A stretch of 64,000 nucleotides of DNA, from positions 124,001-188,000 of the forward strand of contig NZ_RHNW01000003.1 of NCBI RefSeq assembly GCF_003946045.1, read 5' to 3'. The notes beneath the pieces were generated by a model. The model ran no database searches. It was given only the letters and a program-made list of their open reading frames with translations, and was not told the DNA's origin. The position numbers and the translations under genes were made by a program. Below are positions 56,948 through 63,753 of this stretch, piece after piece; within the stretch, counting starts at the first letter, position 1, and the number at the start of each line of letters is the position of its first letter. Source of the DNA: Levilactobacillus mulengensis (GTDB lineage Bacteria > Bacillota > Bacilli > Lactobacillales > Lactobacillaceae).

Positions 56948-57235
56948 GCCTCCGGGTCGGCAAAAAAATGCGGCACAACGCGGTGACGTTCGTTCCCGGC
57001 GGCGGGCTCAAGGTGCCCTGCTATGGGGTCGGTTCCAGCCTGTGAAGCGGGCTTCCACCTCGACTTTGAGCCAAAGAGCGGTCTCAAAGGTCGTCCCGTG
57101 ATCTAAGCAGAGAAAATCACTCAGCTAAGATCACCGACACAGCTGGGCACCTTGGCCCGCCTCTGGTCACTGAGACTGACCGTGTTAACGCATTTTCACC
57201 AACCCTGCGGCTGACACGGGTTTAACTCGCGAGCA
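56948..57235 (+). repeat. Family A structured repeat, copy A9
   Basis: Closing helix: GGGTCGG...ATGCG (56954-56972) with CGCATTTTCACCAACCC (57189-57205). Inner hairpin: GATCTAAGCAGAG (57100-57112) with CTCAGCTAAGATC (57120-57132). GATC/GATC at its base is a pairing not used by other copies. All core blocks are present. It lies between the divergent ykkC leader and gldA, not after a stop codon. Confidence 0.9.
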
Positions 57236-57412
57236 ACATTGCATCTTTGGTTTATATCACCAGCAGATTGTTGCGGACACCAAGCTGATTCGATAGCGCC
57301 AGTTTAGCACGGATGGCTGACGGGGGTCAACTACTTAGAGACTGTGACGTGTTAAAAGAAAAATTGAACGTTTCTTACGAAATATAAAACTATTTCTAAC
57401 GAAACTATTGCA

Positions 57413-57427
57413 ATGAAGCGTTTCCAT
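57413..57427 (+). promoter_or_regulatory. Weak cre-like palindrome upstream of glycerol dehydrogenase
   Basis: ATGAAGCGTTTCCAT is a near-palindrome like a cre site with one base missing in the left arm. It is followed by TATACTATAG, a possible -10 region. Low certainty. Confidence 0.35.
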
Positions 57428-57539
57428 TTGTATACTATAGGTGTTGTGAAGATAATCACACATAGTTGGTCACGATTCCGTTTTTTTATTTGGGATAGTG
57501 ACTTGGCATTAGAATGAATACAGTTAGGAGCGATTTTTG

Positions 57540-58652
57540 ATGACACAAATGTTTGGGAGTCCCGCTTCGTACGTTCAGGGCAAGGATGTTTTGTTCGACA
57601 GTGTTCAGTACTTAGAAAAATTAGGCCGCAAGCCAATCTTGATGGCCGATACCGCAGTTTACAAAATTGTGGGTGACCAGTTCAAAGACTACTTAAGTGA
57701 TAATAAATTTGACGTTCACAAGGTTATTTTCCATGGTGAAGCTTCACCGGAAGAAATCGACCGGATTACCGGAATCGCATCTGAATTCGGCGCCGATGTT
57801 ATCATTGGTTTAGGTGGCGGGAAGACCTTGGATTCAGCCAAGGCCATCGCTGACAACCTCAAAGTGCCAGTGGCTATCTTACCTTCACTGGCCTCAACCG
57901 ATGCACCTTGCTCACGGTTGTCCGTTATTTACAACGAAGATGGTTCCTTCAAGGCTTACCGGTTCTATGACAAGAACCCCGACCTGGTCTTGATCGATAC
58001 GCGTTTGGTTGCCGGCGCACCTGCCCGCCTGTTAGCTTCTGGGATCGCTGATGCGTTAGCGACTAACGTTGAAGCCCAGGCGGTTGCCAAGGGTGACAAC
58101 GACACCATGTTGGGTGCTAAGCAGACCTTGGTCGGTAACGCGATTGCCCAAAAATGTGAAGACACGCTGTTCAAGTACGGCCGTTTGGCATTAGCTGCTG
58201 TGAAGCAACATGCCGTCACCAGCGCTCTGAACAAGATTGTAGAAGCCAACACCTTGATGAGTGGGGTCGGTTTTGAAAGCGGTGGGTTGTCCGCTGCGCA
58301 CGCCATTCATGACGGATTGACCGCCTTAGATGGCCCCATCCACGACCTGACCCACGGGGAAAAGGTTGCGTACGGCACCTTGACCCAGCTCTTCTTGGAA
58401 GGCCGGAGTGAAGAAGAATTCGACCGTTACCTGGACTTTGATCTGTCCTTGGGTCTCCCAACGACCTTAGCAGACCTCAAAATTCCAGACGCCACCGATG
58501 CAGATTTACTTAAGGTCGGCGAACAAGCAACGGCTCCAGCAGACACCATGAGCCGCATGCCGTTTGAAGTAACGCCAGACGACGTCGCCCAAGCGATGCG
58601 TGGGGTGGATGCTTATAGTCGGGCTTACCAGGAAAGAAAGAGTGCGGAGTAA
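57540..58652 (+). CDS. gldA: Glycerol dehydrogenase
   Basis: A 370-residue iron/zinc-type alcohol dehydrogenase that oxidises glycerol to dihydroxyacetone with NAD+ (or the reverse). Family motifs: VIIGLGGGKTLDSAKAIAD for NAD binding, LPSLASTDAPCSRLSVIY, GIADALATNVEA (metal Asp), SAAHAIHDGLTAL and DLTHGEKVAYGTL (metal His residues). ATG 57540 has AGGAG 10 bases upstream. The last residues SAE and the TAA stop are encoded by the first bases of a family B repeat (AGTGCGGAGTAA), so the repeat has become part of the gene's end. In heterofermenters the reverse reaction can dispose of reducing power. Confidence 0.95.
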   Translation: MTQMFGSPASYVQGKDVLFDSVQYLEKLGRKPILMADTAVYKIVGDQFKDYLSDNKFDVHKVIFHGEASPEEIDRITGIASEFGADVIIGLGGGKTLDSAKAIADNLKVPVAILPSLASTDAPCSRLSVIYNEDGSFKAYRFYDKNPDLVLIDTRLVAGAPARLLASGIADALATNVEAQAVAKGDNDTMLGAKQTLVGNAIAQKCEDTLFKYGRLALAAVKQHAVTSALNKIVEANTLMSGVGFESGGLSAAHAIHDGLTALDGPIHDLTHGEKVAYGTLTQLFLEGRSEEEFDRYLDFDLSLGLPTTLADLKIPDATDADLLKVGEQATAPADTMSRMPFEVTPDDVAQAMRGVDAYSRAYQERKSAE

Positions 58653-58840
58653 GCCGTTTAGGTTCTGAGCATTAGGGAGGAAAGGGCTTCTGTTTGGCAA
58701 AGCCAAGCAGGAGTCCTTTCCTGTCTAAGCGCAGGGGCCTGGCTTACGGAGCACGTTTCGGCGGTCGCCAGGACCGGGATATGTCCGCGAAGAACCAGGC
58801 CAACGGGTTTAACCAAAGTCGATTCAAGGTAAACCCCGGT
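58641..58840 (+). repeat. Family B structured repeat, copy B2
   Basis: It begins inside gldA. Outer stem GTAAGCC (58649-58655) / GGCTTAC (58741-58747). Inner stem AGGAAAGG (58678-58685) / CCTTTCCT (58715-58722) plus TTTGGC / GCCAAG around the loop. The same conserved TGAGCATTAGGGA and CTAAGCGCAGGG loops as B1 and B3. The downstream block GAGCACGTTTCGGCGG...CGCCAGGACC is present. Confidence 0.9.
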
Positions 58841-58932
58841 CTTGGGTTATTTGCTTAGGGTTGTTAAGCAGAACTAGCTACGTGGCAGTCTCTATAGAAG
58901 AAAAGCAAATCAGTCTAACCGAAGCGTCCCCC

Positions 58933-58962
58933 AGTCCCTGACCCTAAAAGTCAGGGACTTTT
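58933..58962 (+). terminator. Terminator downstream of gldA and repeat B2
   Basis: AGTCCCTGAC pairs with GTCAGGGACT and is followed by TTT. The gldA transcript would therefore carry repeat B2 in full. Confidence 0.8.
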
Positions 58963-58977
58963 AGGCATGAAATAAAA

Positions 58978-59158
58978 TGTAAGCGCCTCCAGAAAACGAG
59001 CAATTCACCGATATTTTGTGCATAAGTGACAAATTTCACGAAAAATGAAATCGATTGTATTTCCGTCAGACCGTGATTTCTTCGGATTTTCTGAAAATTT
59101 TAGTTGTGAAAAAGCCTTAAAATTGGTCGATGTGGTTGCTATACTGAAAACGATTTAA
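58978..59158 (+). promoter_or_regulatory. Cluster of cre-like sites before the fructose/mannitol operon
   Basis: Three near matches to TGNAANCGNTNNCA: TGTAAGCGCCTCCA (58978-58991), TGAAATCGATTGTA (59046-59059) and TGAAAACGATTTAA (59145-59158), each with one or two mismatches. They suggest CcpA or another LacI-type regulator acting on the operon that starts at 59241. Confidence 0.6.
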
Positions 59159-59240
59159 AAATGACTGTATCAGTCATCATAACTTAGTTAATACGGTGCC
59201 GCGGGTCACGGCCCCCGGCGATAATATGGAGGTAGCAAAT

Positions 59241-60116
59241 ATGCAACTCGGAAGTATTGAAGCAGGGGGAACCAAGTTTGTTTGTGCAATCGGTAACGAG
59301 GATTACCAAACGAAAGACAAGGTGCGGATCCCAACCACCACCCCGGAAGAAACCTTAAGCAAAACCATCGCTTACTTTAAGCAGTTTCCTGATTTGAAGG
59401 CCATTGCCATTTCATCATTTGGCCCGATTGAACTGCGTCACAATTCACCTAAGTATGGTTACATCACCAACACGCCCAAGCCTGGCTGGGCCAACACCGA
59501 TTTTATCGGCCGGCTCAAGCGGGACTTGGATGTGCCCATGTACTGGACGACCGACGTCAACGGCTCCGCTTACGGCGAATACGTGATGTCCACGCTCTTC
59601 AATGAGAACGTGAACTCGTTGGTTTACTTCACGATTGGGACTGGTGTGGGTGCCGGCGCCATTATCAATGGGAACTTTGTGGGGAGCTTAGGCCACCCAG
59701 AAATGGGTCACGTTCGGCTGAAGCGCCACCCCGACGATTTGAATTTCACCGGTATCTGCCCATTCCATGGCGATTGCTTGGAAGGCTTGGTCAGCGGGCC
59801 AACGTTCGACGCGCGGCTGGGGAAACCCGGTAAGGACGTGCCGTTGACTGACCACGTTTGGGACATCATGGCTTACTACGTTGCGCAAGCAGCTTTGCAG
59901 GTCACGTTGATGATGCGTCCTGACAAGATTGTCTTTGGTGGCGGGGTTGTCAGTGAAGCCTTCCTGGATAAGGTTCGCAACGAATTTGCTAAGTTATTGA
60001 ATGACTACGTTGAAGTCGGCAAGCTCACGGATTACATCGTGATGCCCGTCGTCAAAGACAATGGTTCAGCCACGCTCGGCGATTTTGCGTTAGCACTCAA
60101 CGAGTACAACAAGTAA
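59241..60116 (+). CDS. ROK family sugar kinase, probable fructokinase
   Basis: A 291-residue kinase. The ATP-binding start LGSIEAGGTKFVCAIG, ISSFGPIEL, the catalytic-region Asp in TTDVNGSAYGEY, IGTGVGAGAIING, and the zinc site GHPEMGHVRLKRH...ICPFHGDCLEG are those of ScrK/GmuE-type bacterial fructokinases. ATG 59241 has ATGGAGGTAG upstream; the longer frame from 59196 lacks one. It is the first gene of an operon with a mannitol 2-dehydrogenase. Both use fructose, one for energy and one as electron acceptor, as is typical of heterofermentative lactobacilli. Confidence 0.9.
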   Translation: MQLGSIEAGGTKFVCAIGNEDYQTKDKVRIPTTTPEETLSKTIAYFKQFPDLKAIAISSFGPIELRHNSPKYGYITNTPKPGWANTDFIGRLKRDLDVPMYWTTDVNGSAYGEYVMSTLFNENVNSLVYFTIGTGVGAGAIINGNFVGSLGHPEMGHVRLKRHPDDLNFTGICPFHGDCLEGLVSGPTFDARLGKPGKDVPLTDHVWDIMAYYVAQAALQVTLMMRPDKIVFGGGVVSEAFLDKVRNEFAKLLNDYVEVGKLTDYIVMPVVKDNGSATLGDFALALNEYNK

Positions 60117-60143
60117 TACACATAAGAGAGGGAGAAATTATTT

Positions 60144-61145
60144 ATGAAAGCCTTAGTTTTAACTGGAACCAAAAAGATGGAGATCCAAGATTTACCAAAG
60201 CCAGAAGTTAAGCCCAACGAAGTCTTAGTTAACACTGCCTACGCAGGTATCTGTGGGACCGACCGCGCACTGTACGCTGGCCTTCCAGGTTCAGCCGACG
60301 CCGTTCCCCCAATCGTGTTAGGTCACGAAAACTCCGGGATCGTTGCCGCTATCGGTAGTGACGTCACCAACGTTAAGGTTGGCGACCGCGTCACTGTTGA
60401 CCCTAACATCTACTGTGGCCAATGTGAATACTGCCGGACTGACCGTCCAGAACTCTGTGACAACTTGTCCGCCGTTGGGGTTACCCGCGATGGTGGTTTG
60501 GAAGAATCCTTCACGGCACCTTCATCCGTCGTTTACCCAATTCCTGACAACGTGTCCTTAAAGGCCGCTGCCACGACTGAACCCATTTCATGTGCCGTTC
60601 ACGGGATGACTTTATTAGACGTTAAGCCATACCAAAAGGCATTGGTTATCGGCGATGGTTTCATGGGGCAATTATTCGTGCAATTATTACAAGCTTACGG
60701 CGTTCACCAAGTCGACTTTGCTGGGATCGTTGACGAAAAGTTAGCCTTCAACAAGGAAAAATTTGGCGTGACCAACACCTTCAACACGACGCGTGACAGC
60801 ATTCCCGCTGACTACGACGTGGTTATCGAAGCCGTTGGGTTACCACAAACGCAGGAACAAGCTGTTGAAGCAACTAAAAAGGGTGCGCAAGTCCTGATGT
60901 TTGGTGTGGGTAAGCCTAACCAAACCTTCTCGATGAACACTTACGAAGTTTACCAAAAGCAACTGAAGATCCAAGGGGCCTTCATCAACCCATACGCCTT
61001 CGAAGACGGGATCGCACTGTTATCCAGCGGCCAATTGGACGTTGAATCATTGATCAGCCACGAAGTTAGCTTGGAACAAGTTGAAGACGTCTTGAACGGT
61101 AAGGTTGCTGGTGTCAGCAAGGCTGTCGTTAAAGTTAGTGACTAG
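60144..61145 (+). CDS. Mannitol 2-dehydrogenase, zinc-dependent MDR type
   Basis: A 333-residue medium-chain zinc dehydrogenase. Catalytic zinc site: ICGTDRALYAGLPGSADAVPP, then LGHENSG. Structural zinc site: CGQCEYCRTDRPELC. NAD(P)-binding part: ALVIGDGFMGQLFVQLLQAYG. Many segments (VTVDPNIYCGQC, LSAVGVTRDGG, VVYPIPDNVSLK) are those I recall from Leuconostoc and Limosilactobacillus mannitol 2-dehydrogenases, which reduce fructose to mannitol and so regenerate NAD(P)+. GAGAGGGAG precedes the ATG. It is the second gene of the fructose operon. Confidence 0.87.
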   Translation: MKALVLTGTKKMEIQDLPKPEVKPNEVLVNTAYAGICGTDRALYAGLPGSADAVPPIVLGHENSGIVAAIGSDVTNVKVGDRVTVDPNIYCGQCEYCRTDRPELCDNLSAVGVTRDGGLEESFTAPSSVVYPIPDNVSLKAAATTEPISCAVHGMTLLDVKPYQKALVIGDGFMGQLFVQLLQAYGVHQVDFAGIVDEKLAFNKEKFGVTNTFNTTRDSIPADYDVVIEAVGLPQTQEQAVEATKKGAQVLMFGVGKPNQTFSMNTYEVYQKQLKIQGAFINPYAFEDGIALLSSGQLDVESLISHEVSLEQVEDVLNGKVAGVSKAVVKVSD

Positions 61146-61163
61146 TAAAGGTAAGGGATTATT

Positions 61164-61943
61164 GTGAAAGTAGAAGAAGCAAGCGATTTGAATACGGGTG
61201 CCGACGTGACGGTAAGTAGCCAGCGGACGATTTCCATGTCCAAGGCCATCGCCTTCTTTGCACTGTCGCTGGTCATCAACTCGGCTGGTAACGTGTTAAC
61301 GTTGGTCACGAGCGCCAAGATTCACCCGTCCTTCTTGGGGGCGGCCTATTGGTCCGCAGCCGAAGCCAACTTGGGAACGGCTTTTCACTGGAATCTATTC
61401 TGGGCATTTCTCATCATGGGCTTCTTAACGGCTGTGTTGAATGCCATCCTAATTCATCATTGGGATTGGAAACGGATTGCCGGGAACATGATCTTCATGG
61501 TGCCATTCTCAGCGTTGATTCAAGTGTTTGAGGACTTCTTTGACGGCAAATATCCAGCGCTGTTCGCGGGGCTTCCTGATGCCCGGAGCACGGGGATGAT
61601 TGTGTTGTACATCGCCCTGAACTTCTTAGGGGTGGCGTTTATTGCCGTTGCGATTTCCATTTACCAACGGGTCAATTTAGTGTTACATCCCGCCGATGAT
61701 TTGATGCAGATTTTGCGGTTCCGCTACTTCAAGGGGAATGCTGCAAAGGCGATGTGGGCTTCCTACATTCCGCCTACCTTGATGGCCATCGTGGCATTGA
61801 TCATCACGCGGCAGTTTACCAACTTTGGTCTGGGAACCATCTTTGCCTTCTTGGCACAGGGTGGGATTACCGGGGTCGCTGATAAGGTGATCTTCCCTAA
61901 GCTGAAACACCAGGCCGTTGACGTCGGACAAAAGATTGAATAG
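61164..61943 (+). CDS. Integral membrane protein, possible sugar permease
   Basis: A 259-residue protein with about six hydrophobic segments (e.g. SKAIAFFALSLVINSAGNVLTL, NLFWAFLIMGFLTAVLNAIL, MIVLYIALNFLGVAFIAVAI). The first and second halves look related, as in the YczE/YitT-type membrane proteins; that grouping is tentative. It starts at GTG 61164 with AAAGGTAAGGG upstream, 18 bases after the mannitol dehydrogenase stop. Because a kinase and a reductase for fructose come before it and no other transporter is in the operon, fructose uptake is a reasonable guess, but the sequence alone does not prove transport. Confidence 0.75.
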   Translation: MKVEEASDLNTGADVTVSSQRTISMSKAIAFFALSLVINSAGNVLTLVTSAKIHPSFLGAAYWSAAEANLGTAFHWNLFWAFLIMGFLTAVLNAILIHHWDWKRIAGNMIFMVPFSALIQVFEDFFDGKYPALFAGLPDARSTGMIVLYIALNFLGVAFIAVAISIYQRVNLVLHPADDLMQILRFRYFKGNAAKAMWASYIPPTLMAIVALIITRQFTNFGLGTIFAFLAQGGITGVADKVIFPKLKHQAVDVGQKIE

Positions 61944-61956
61944 GAGCTAATTAAAA

Positions 61957-62349
61957 ATGGCAGTTCAAGATTTTATTACTGGAATTCAACACGTGGGGAT
62001 TCCCACGGCAGATTTAGACAAGACGATGGCTTTCTACGAATCATTAGGCTTCGAACGGGCCGGGTTATTTCCAAATGGGGAAAACCGGTGTGCTTTCATG
62101 CGGTTCGGCAACCTGACGATTGAAACGTGGGAAGGCGACCCAACCAACCCAGAAGCTGGCGCCATCAACCATATTTCCCTGAACACCACCGACGTCGACA
62201 AGGCTTTTGCCGCCGCCAAGGAACAGGGCTTAGACATGGTCAACGACGAAGTCCAATCCATCCCATCCTTCTGGGACAAGGGGATTCGGTTCTTTAACAT
62301 TTTGGGACCTAACCACGAGACGATTGAATTTTGTGAGATCTTGAAGTAG
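61957..62349 (+). CDS. VOC (glyoxalase/bleomycin-resistance fold) protein
   Basis: A 130-residue protein of two babab modules: IQHVGIPTADLDKTMAFYESLGFE at the start and INHISLNTTDVDKAFAAAKEQGLD in the second half. Metal-ligand-type residues are His of IQHVG, Glu of TIETWEG, His of INHIS and Glu of TIEFCE. This set fits a metal-dependent VOC enzyme, such as a lactoylglutathione lyase relative, though the substrate in this sugar operon is unclear. It starts 13 bases after the membrane protein gene with AGGAGC. Its stop codon is the first element of repeat B3. Confidence 0.88.
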   Translation: MAVQDFITGIQHVGIPTADLDKTMAFYESLGFERAGLFPNGENRCAFMRFGNLTIETWEGDPTNPEAGAINHISLNTTDVDKAFAAAKEQGLDMVNDEVQSIPSFWDKGIRFFNILGPNHETIEFCEILK

Positions 62350-62520
62350 AGTGCGGAATAAGGCGATTAGGTCCTGAGCATTAGGGAGCTAAAGGGCTTC
62401 TGTTCGGCAGCGCCGGGCAGGAGGCCTTTAGCTTTCTAAGCGCAGGGACCTGCCTTATGTAGCACGTTTCAGAGGCCGCCAGTTTCCGGATAGGCAAGTG
62501 TAGAGCCAGTCAAGCGCACT
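62348..62520 (+). repeat. Family B structured repeat, copy B3
   Basis: It starts at the stop codon (TAGAGTGCGGA) of the VOC gene. Outer stem ATAAGGC (62358-62364) / GCCTTAT (62452-62458). Inner stem AGCTAAAGG (62387-62395) / CCTTTAGCT (62425-62433) with TTCGGC / GCCGGG near the loop. The loops TGAGCATTAGGGA and CTAAGCGCAGGG are unchanged. The downstream block GTAGCACGTTTCAGAGGCC is present. Confidence 0.9.
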
Positions 62521-62575
62521 AACGCAACATAGCTTAAAAAGGCTAATCCAAGCCCTAAACAAACTGGACTTCTTA

Positions 62576-62670
62576 GCTGGGTTAAGCGCAGGCGTCTGGC
62601 TCTCGTAGCACGTTTCAGAGGCCGCCAGTTTCCGGATAGACAAGTGCAGAGCCAGTCCAATGTACCGACG
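62576..62670 (+). repeat. Family B repeat, 3' half only (copy B4)
   Basis: It keeps TTAAGCGCAGG, CTGGCTCTCGTAGCACG, TTTCAGAGGCCGCCAG and TTTCCGGATAGACAAG, nearly the same as the end of B3. It has no 5' half, so the outer and inner stems are absent. It probably arose by local duplication of the B3 tail. Confidence 0.8.
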
Positions 62671-62739
62671 CCCCACCAAGTCACTTTCAAAATCAATCAG
62701 TCTAAGAAATAAATTAATGCAGAATTAGTTGGTAGTGGA

Positions 62740-63056
62740 ATCGGTTTAGCCGTCATGGCAAGGAGAAACAACTGGGAGACCGCCTTTGGCTCCCGGCAAG
62801 CCCCCTGTCTTGGTAAGACTGATTCGCCTGCCAGGTCTCAGATGGAACGGACCAGAGCAAGTCCCTAGCACCAGATCATCTCCTGGCAGAGTGCATCAAA
62901 CAGTTAGCAATGCTCGCTGAAACTATTCGTGGACCAACTCAGAGCACCTCATCAAACTTGCGAAAATTCCCGGCCCGGCGCGTCAGCAAAGGGCCGCTAA
63001 GGTTCACGAATAATCAGCAAAAGCGGATGACCCCAGTCAGGGTGATCCGCTTTTTT
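62740..63056 (+). ncRNA. Candidate structured non-coding RNA
   Basis: No supported open frame lies between repeat B4 and the next gene, yet several helices can be drawn. These are CTGGGAGACC (about 62778) with GGTCTCAG (about 62845), the hairpin GTCTTGGTAAGAC, and ATTCGTGGACC (62925-62935) with GGTTCACGAAT (63001-63011). The region ends in a strong terminator at 63019-63056. I could not match it to RNase P, tmRNA, 6S or SRP RNA. The 5' end is not defined. Confidence 0.35.
63019..63056 (+). terminator. Terminator before the pentapeptide-repeat gene
   Basis: AAAAGCGGATGACCC pairs with GGGTGATCCGCTTTT and is followed by TT. No protein gene directly upstream explains it, which is one reason to propose an RNA gene. 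Confidence 0.85.
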
Positions 63057-63123
63057 CATGGAAACTATTTTTGACACCCGGAATTCGGTATACTAGAGAA
63101 AAATCAACTAGGAGCTGACCAAC

Positions 63124-63753
63124 ATGACCAATCCTAAAATCCCAGCAACCCTCGGACCGCAGAGCTTCATGGCTGTGACTCGTGTGGAGGATAATTTACT
63201 CGCCCAGGTGAAGCTACAACAGGAGACCATTACCGACCAAAATTTTGAACGGGTGATGTTCGATCAGGCCACGTTGACGGGGATGACGCTAATGGCGGAT
63301 ACCATTAGTCGCCTAGAGCTGACCGATGTGGTCCTGAAAAATTGTACGCTGGTAAATTGTGATTTAGCGGGTGCTAGCTTCTTTCGGACTGCGTTTCAGA
63401 ACTGCAAGCTGGTGGGCACGACCCTTGACCGGAGCATGCTAAAAGAGGTCACCTTTACCGACTGTGACCTCTCTCTGACAAATTTTAATGAAGCAAAATT
63501 AACGGATGTCGTCTGCCAACACAGCAAGCTGACTGAGCTGAACTGTCTGGATAGCACCCTGAAAAAGGTCCAGCTGGTGGATTGTGACCTCAACGAAGCG
63601 GATTTCTCGGACACCAGTCTGAACAAGGTGGACCTGAGCACCTGTCAGTTCGACACGCTGCGGGCAACCGAATTTGACCTGCATGGCTGTCGGCTCAATG
63701 AGACCCAGGCCGCCTACTTTGCCAGCCAGTTTCTGGGGATTCACCTAGCGTGA
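63124..63753 (+). CDS. Pentapeptide-repeat protein
   Basis: A 209-residue protein made almost wholly of A(D/N)LXX-type repeats (e.g. FERVMFDQATLTGMTLM, LKNCTLVNCDLAGASFF, FTDCDLSLTNFNEAKLT) forming a right-handed quadrilateral beta-helix from about residue 40 to 195. Cys is frequent at the position after Asn/Asp, giving NCxLxxCDL patterns. Such cytosolic proteins include the Qnr/MfpA gyrase-protection group, but most lactobacillar members have no known role and I see nothing specific for gyrase binding. The ribosome site AGGAGC is 7 bases upstream. It is convergent with the regulator gene at the window end (9-base overlap). Confidence 0.9.
   Translation: MTNPKIPATLGPQSFMAVTRVEDNLLAQVKLQQETITDQNFERVMFDQATLTGMTLMADTISRLELTDVVLKNCTLVNCDLAGASFFRTAFQNCKLVGTTLDRSMLKEVTFTDCDLSLTNFNEAKLTDVVCQHSKLTELNCLDSTLKKVQLVDCDLNEADFSDTSLNKVDLSTCQFDTLRATEFDLHGCRLNETQAAYFASQFLGIHLA

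Noticed and set aside
3189-57235. Family A as CRISPR array or ordinary insertion sequence
   Set aside because: Copies are single and kilobases apart, carry no coding frame for a transposase, and their ends differ from copy to copy.
62740-63056. tmRNA, RNase P RNA, 6S RNA or SRP RNA
   Set aside because: None of the diagnostic sequences (tRNA-like CCA end with T-arm, GAGGAAAGTCC, SRP tetraloop pair) could be found.
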